Shown here piece after piece: positions 16,237 to 19,821 of a stretch of DNA of 19,821 bases. This stretch comes from CAWFGW01 sp963815495. GTDB lineage: Bacteria; Bacteroidota; Bacteroidia; Cytophagales; JAAEPT01. The notes beneath the pieces are model-generated. The model was given only the letters and a program-made list of their open reading frames with translations. It was not told the DNA's origin and did not search any database. Location of the stretch: positions 1 through 19,821 of the forward strand of contig CAWFGW010000026.1 of the NCBI GenBank assembly GCA_963815495.1. The letters are read 5' to 3'. A program made the position numbers and the translations under genes. Each line of letters opens with the position of its first letter. The first letter of the stretch is position 1.

Positions 16237-16267
16237 TTTGATATATGTTTTTAATAAAATAACTTTA
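16237..16267 (+). promoter_or_regulatory. Putative promoter of the rpoN operon
   Basis: TTTG at 16237-16240 is followed after exactly 19 bases by TAACTTTA (16260-16267), which matches TAnnTTTG at all but the last base. Transcription would start near 16273 with a leader of about 57 nt before the rpoN ATG. It lies just outside the divergent asnS start. Confidence 0.5.
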
Positions 16268-16329
16268 CAAAAAAACGCTATTTACCTATTTTATCAAAAG
16301 TTTAAGTAGCTTTCGTATCAAGTAAATAT

Positions 16330-17766
16330 ATGATTAAGTTAGGATTGTCCCAGAACATGCAACAGAAGCTGTCTCCACAACAGATTCAGTTCATAAAATT
16401 GTTGCAAGTACCAACCATGGAGTTGGAATCTCGAATAGAAGAGGAAATGGAAGTCAACCCTGCTTTAGAAGAAGGGCAAGAGGAAGAGGAAAACTTTGAT
16501 AGCAACGAAAATGATGAAGAAGCTAAGAAAGAAGATGAAGATTTAAACTTAGATGACTACCTCGCACACGATGATATCGGTGGTTATAAAATGGCTGGCG
16601 ACCGCGGTGGCGATGAAGAAGAACGTGAAACACCAATTGTTAGTCAGGAGAGCTTCATTGAATCACTCATGGATCAAGTGGGTTTTTTGCGCTTAGACGA
16701 CCGTAAAAAAAATATTGCAAAACAACTTGTCGGTAGCATTGAAAGTGATGGTTATATCCGAAGAGATTTAGAAGCAATCGTTAATGATTTGGCTTTCGGT
16801 CAAAACATTGAAACGGAAGTTGAGGAATTAGAAGAGTTATTATACAAAATACAATCCTTTGACCCCCCTGGAATTGGTGCTCGCAGTCTTCAAGAATGTT
16901 TAATGATTCAATTGGAGCGTAAGCCTCAAGAAGACATCATAGTCATTTTAGCACTCAAAATTTTAGATCAGTGTTTTGAAGAGTTTACCAAGAAACACTA
17001 TGATAAAATTTTAAAGAAACTGGATATTGATGAGGAGAACTTAAAAGAGGCTATTGAGTTAATCACAAAGTTAAATCCGAAGCCAGGTAGTTCTCAAGGT
17101 AACAGTGCGCGTGCGCAATATGTAATTCCTGATTTTATTCTTACGAATGACAATGACAAATTACATCTAGCACTGAATGCTAGAAATGCACCTGAATTAC
17201 GTGTAAGTAGATCCTACACGGAGATGATGGATACGTACAACAGAGCAAAGGACAAAGACAAAAAAATGCGTGAGGCGGTGTCTTTTGTTAAACAGAAGCT
17301 CGACTCAGCAAAGTGGTTTATTGATGCGATTAAACAGCGTCAGCAAACTTTGTTAAGAACAATGTCCGCAATTATGAAACACCAGCATGAGTTTTTCATA
17401 ACAGGTGATGAAGCCTCTTTACGTCCCATGATTTTAAAAGATATCGCTGAAGAAATTTCGATGGATATTTCCACAGTTTCTCGTGTGGCTAATAGCAAAG
17501 CTATTCAAACAGAGTTTGGTGTATTTCCACTGAAGTATTTCTTTTCTGAAAGTTTAACCACAGACAGTGGTGAAGATGTAAGTAGCAAAGAAGTAAAATC
17601 GAAACTGAAAGATTTAATTGAAGCGGAGGATAAAAAACGTCCCCTTTCAGACGATAAGTTAGAAAAGGAATTGAAAAAAATGGGATACAATATTGCTAGA
17701 CGTACCGTTGCAAAATATCGTGAGCAGTTGGACATTCCAGTAGCCCGTCTAAGAAAAGAGTTATAA
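16330..17766 (+). CDS. rpoN: RNA polymerase sigma-54 factor
   Basis: Sigma-54 directs core RNA polymerase to -24/-12 promoters that need AAA+ activators. Region I is complete and glutamine/leucine-rich (LGLSQNMQQKLSPQQIQFIKLLQVP). Region II is a long acidic linker (about residues 48-100). The core-binding domain follows (DPPGIGARSLQECLMIQL). The HTH region has DISTVSRVANSKAIQTEFG and VFPLKYFFS, and the C-terminal RpoN box is ARRTVAKYREQL. The 478-residue length is normal. The stop overlaps the ATG of the next gene (TAATG), so at least the PAP2-like gene is translationally coupled to it. No AAA+ activator gene is present in the window. Confidence 0.97.
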   Translation: MIKLGLSQNMQQKLSPQQIQFIKLLQVPTMELESRIEEEMEVNPALEEGQEEEENFDSNENDEEAKKEDEDLNLDDYLAHDDIGGYKMAGDRGGDEEERETPIVSQESFIESLMDQVGFLRLDDRKKNIAKQLVGSIESDGYIRRDLEAIVNDLAFGQNIETEVEELEELLYKIQSFDPPGIGARSLQECLMIQLERKPQEDIIVILALKILDQCFEEFTKKHYDKILKKLDIDEENLKEAIELITKLNPKPGSSQGNSARAQYVIPDFILTNDNDKLHLALNARNAPELRVSRSYTEMMDTYNRAKDKDKKMREAVSFVKQKLDSAKWFIDAIKQRQQTLLRTMSAIMKHQHEFFITGDEASLRPMILKDIAEEISMDISTVSRVANSKAIQTEFGVFPLKYFFSESLTTDSGEDVSSKEVKSKLKDLIEAEDKKRPLSDDKLEKELKKMGYNIARRTVAKYREQLDIPVARLRKEL

Positions 17767-18383
17767 TGCAAATAGGTTCAAAAATACTTTCGTATGTAGT
17801 GAACCCACTATTTCTGACTACTTTTTTGTTTTATCTGTTGACGGTGCATTTTCCAGTAATCATCGTTCCGAACCCAATACTTACAAAATTGCTTTTGGGC
17901 GTTTTGTTTATCGTTACATTTATTTTGCCTGTAGTTTCTTTCGTGTTCATGAAAAAAATGGGGGTCATTTCTGATATGATGATTCCTATTCGAACCCAAC
18001 GAATGCTTCCGCTGTTGTACACCGCTGCAATATACGTGGCTGCCGGGATGATGATTTTCAGAGATAATAAACTAAATGATTTTCGCATTTCAGAACTGCT
18101 ATTTCTTGTGGCAGGGCTTATGATTGTAGCTGGTGTCATCACCCTTTACTGGAAAATTAGTGCGCATGCATTAGGTGTCGGTGGAATCGTTGGCGTATTG
18201 TTAAAGTTAGTATTTAGTTTCTACGGAATTGAATATATTTTTGCATTAATAGTGGGAATTATTGTCAGTGGGGTTGTTATGAGTGCTCGTCTCTATTTAG
18301 GCGCACACACCTTAGCGCAAGTAGTAGCAGGATTTTTTCTAGGAGGGCTATATGCTTATATAGCTTCGATATACATCTTATGA
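17766..18383 (+). CDS. PAP2-like integral membrane protein
   Basis: This is a 205-residue protein with about six membrane helices. The C-terminal part resembles the PAP2 phosphatase fold: KISAHALG (S132, H134) resembles the PSGH motif, and SARLYLGAHTLAQVVAGF (R175, H181) resembles SR-x5-H-x3-D. The last position is Gln185 instead of the usual Asp, and the first motif (K-x6-RP) is not clearly present; IPIRTQRMLP near residue 75 may be a remnant. It may be a non-catalytic or divergent member acting on isoprenoid or lipid phosphates. It overlaps rpoN by one base and the next gene by four (ATGA), so it lies inside a tightly coupled operon. Confidence 0.7.
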   Translation: MQIGSKILSYVVNPLFLTTFLFYLLTVHFPVIIVPNPILTKLLLGVLFIVTFILPVVSFVFMKKMGVISDMMIPIRTQRMLPLLYTAAIYVAAGMMIFRDNKLNDFRISELLFLVAGLMIVAGVITLYWKISAHALGVGGIVGVLLKLVFSFYGIEYIFALIVGIIVSGVVMSARLYLGAHTLAQVVAGFFLGGLYAYIASIYIL

Positions 18384-19093
18384 GGTTATATGGATGGATA
18401 TTGATTTTCAGTTGTACGATAATAGCTTGTTCACGAACTGAAAATAAAATAGCAATACAACCATTGGGCAATGTACCCACTGAAATTTTAGATTCAATAC
18501 AACATGCTTTAAAACGAGAGACACATCATCAAATAGTGATGTTTAAACCCATAGCAGTACCTAATAGATTTACTACTATGGTAAAATCAACTCGCTATCG
18601 TGCAGATTCTATAATACATCATCTAAAAAAAATTCAACCTGATTCTATAGATTATACCACAGGTGTTACTCCAAAACAAATTTCTTGTACAAGAAAAAAA
18701 CATGGGGAGATCAAAAAACCTACGTCCAAATACGCTGACTGGGGTATTTGTGGTTTAGGCTTTTTAAATGGTCCTACTTGTGTTATCTCTACTTTCAGAA
18801 TTAAGCATAAGGATAAATCCACCTTCTATTCACGGCTACAAAAATTATCGGTTCACGAGATTGGTCATAACGCTGGACTACCACATTGCAGTAATGAAAA
18901 TTGTGTTATGAGGGATGCGGCAGAATCAGTTTCAACAATTGATAATGTAAAGTCTTATTATTGCTTGAATTGCAAAACAGAACCTCAAATTAAAATATTT
19001 ATCTGCTCAACTTCTTTTGATGCTGAACATGGTGCAGTTATATTACTCAACATCATCTCGTCAATAACCCTAAATCATAATGGAACCACTTAA
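18380..19093 (+). CDS. Archaemetzincin-type zinc metalloprotease, lipoprotein
   Basis: Residues 159-198 match the archaemetzincin signature HExxHxxGxxxC-x4-CxM-x17-CxxC exactly: HEIGHNAGLPHC (159-170), C175, M177, C195 and C198. H159, H163 and H169 should bind the catalytic zinc, E160 is the general base, and the four cysteines hold a structural zinc. WGICGLGFLNG and VISTFR upstream fit the family core. The N-terminus is a lipoprotein signal (lipobox IIAC, C17), so the enzyme is predicted to be anchored in the cell envelope. Its start overlaps the PAP2-like gene by 4 bases, and its end overlaps the next gene by 14. The roughly 40 residues after the last CxxC look atypical. The substrate is unknown. 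Confidence 0.88.
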   Translation: MRLYGWILIFSCTIIACSRTENKIAIQPLGNVPTEILDSIQHALKRETHHQIVMFKPIAVPNRFTTMVKSTRYRADSIIHHLKKIQPDSIDYTTGVTPKQISCTRKKHGEIKKPTSKYADWGICGLGFLNGPTCVISTFRIKHKDKSTFYSRLQKLSVHEIGHNAGLPHCSNENCVMRDAAESVSTIDNVKSYYCLNCKTEPQIKIFICSTSFDAEHGAVILLNIISSITLNHNGTT

Positions 19094-19821
19094 AAACCAG
19101 TTTTTTAATTTTAGTTTCTACAGTCAACTCTCCCAGCATGTTAAAGATGTTTATCCGAAGCTTAACGTAACAGATTTTAGGTGTGCGTTTGATGCGAGTG
19201 AAAAGCTCGAATTGATGGACCGCGTCAAGCAGGTGGGACATGTGCTCTTCGAATTTTTGCCTGGTACTTATTTAGACAAACTCTACTACATTAAAGAGTT
19301 AGGTCCAAGAATTACGGGCTTTCCAGGCATTTCACTTCCCTACTTTGTACAACAATACGGTGCTGACTATTTTGATGAATCAATGGGTGCATTACATTAT
19401 TTGACACGATTTTCTACTGCAGAATTTGCCATTAGACCTTTTATCAAACAGGATCTTGAAAGAAGCATGGCCTTAATCTATACGTGGGTCTCCGATGAAA
19501 ACAATCATGTAAGACGATTAGCTTCTGAAGGAACTCGCCCCTCATTACCGTGGTCGTTTAAGTTTGATGCGTTTATTAAAAATCCTGCGTTAACACTTCC
19601 TATTATTGAAGCCTTGAAAGAAGATAAAGACCTCTATGTAAAAAAATCAGTTGGTAATCACTTAAACGATATTTCAAAGCATCACCCACAGTTGGTGGTT
19701 GATACTGTAAATGTTTGGGATAAAAACAATTTGCATTCTCAATGGATAGCCAAACGAGCGGTCAGAACACTTATTAAAAATGGTTTTCCTCCCGCTTTCG
19801 GAATTATGGGTTTTGAAGCTA
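19080..19821 (+). CDS. DNA alkylation repair protein, AlkC-like (partial, runs off the window)
   Basis: This open frame begins at the ATG at 19080, inside the end of the archaemetzincin gene, and stays open to the window edge (247 codons seen). The protein is helical and HEAT-like. NNHVRRLASEGTRPSLPW is characteristic of the AlkC/AlkD-type DNA alkylation repair family, specifically the COG4335-like branch by my recollection; SVGNHLNDISKHHP and WIAKRAVRTLIKNG fit the repeated helices. Such enzymes are DNA glycosylases removing 3-alkylpurines. The 14-base overlap suggests translational coupling to the metalloprotease gene. The C-terminus is not visible. Confidence 0.8.
   Translation, partial: MEPLKNQFFNFSFYSQLSQHVKDVYPKLNVTDFRCAFDASEKLELMDRVKQVGHVLFEFLPGTYLDKLYYIKELGPRITGFPGISLPYFVQQYGADYFDESMGALHYLTRFSTAEFAIRPFIKQDLERSMALIYTWVSDENNHVRRLASEGTRPSLPWSFKFDAFIKNPALTLPIIEALKEDKDLYVKKSVGNHLNDISKHHPQLVVDTVNVWDKNNLHSQWIAKRAVRTLIKNGFPPAFGIMGFEA

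Overview
The window looks like chromosomal DNA of a Bacteroidota member, most likely Cytophagales or a relative. The signs are moderate-to-low GC, T9SS-type proteins (a CHU_C/type B C-terminal domain and a PorP/SprF-like protein), DUF4834, a CarB without its C-terminal allosteric domain, and Bacteroidota-style promoters (TTTG, about 19 bases, TAnnTTTG). Most genes are housekeeping and tightly packed. There is no IS element, phage gene or CRISPR array.

Layout. 79-1218 is an acyl-CoA dehydrogenase closed by a perfect 34-bp palindromic terminator. 1346-2248 is an AraC-type regulator. 2316-4992 is a compact three-gene unit: a tiny secreted protein that is essentially only a type B T9SS sorting domain, a PorP/SprF-OmpA fusion coupled to it by a GTGA overlap, and a rhomboid protease. 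4993-5459 has no protein gene but carries, on the minus strand, two tandem class II tRNA-like RNA genes with their own promoter and terminator. 5469-7052 holds a SAM methyltransferase and a PlsC acyltransferase, with a convergent secreted protein of unknown function at 7054-8043. 8203-14033 runs carB, DUF4834, nuoD and the NAD(P)H-hydrate repair enzyme nnr. On the minus strand follow a secreted protein gene that appears frameshifted (14037-14709) and asnS (14796-16235). Divergent from asnS is a tight run: rpoN, a PAP2-like membrane protein, a lipoprotein archaemetzincin and an AlkC-like DNA repair gene cut by the window end.

The most unusual object is the tRNA-like pair. Both copies keep D-arm, T-loop and acceptor features, and paired positions differ by compensatory changes. 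Yet both have a non-standard anticodon loop (CUAUCUC), variable regions of about 41 and 46 nt, a bulged T stem, and a possible extra C:G pair on the acceptor. The next most interesting items are the mini T9SS cargo/PorP-OmpA/rhomboid operon and the lipoprotein archaemetzincin, whose zinc signature fits the family pattern exactly. All structures and family calls were made by eye from the sequence; no database search was run.
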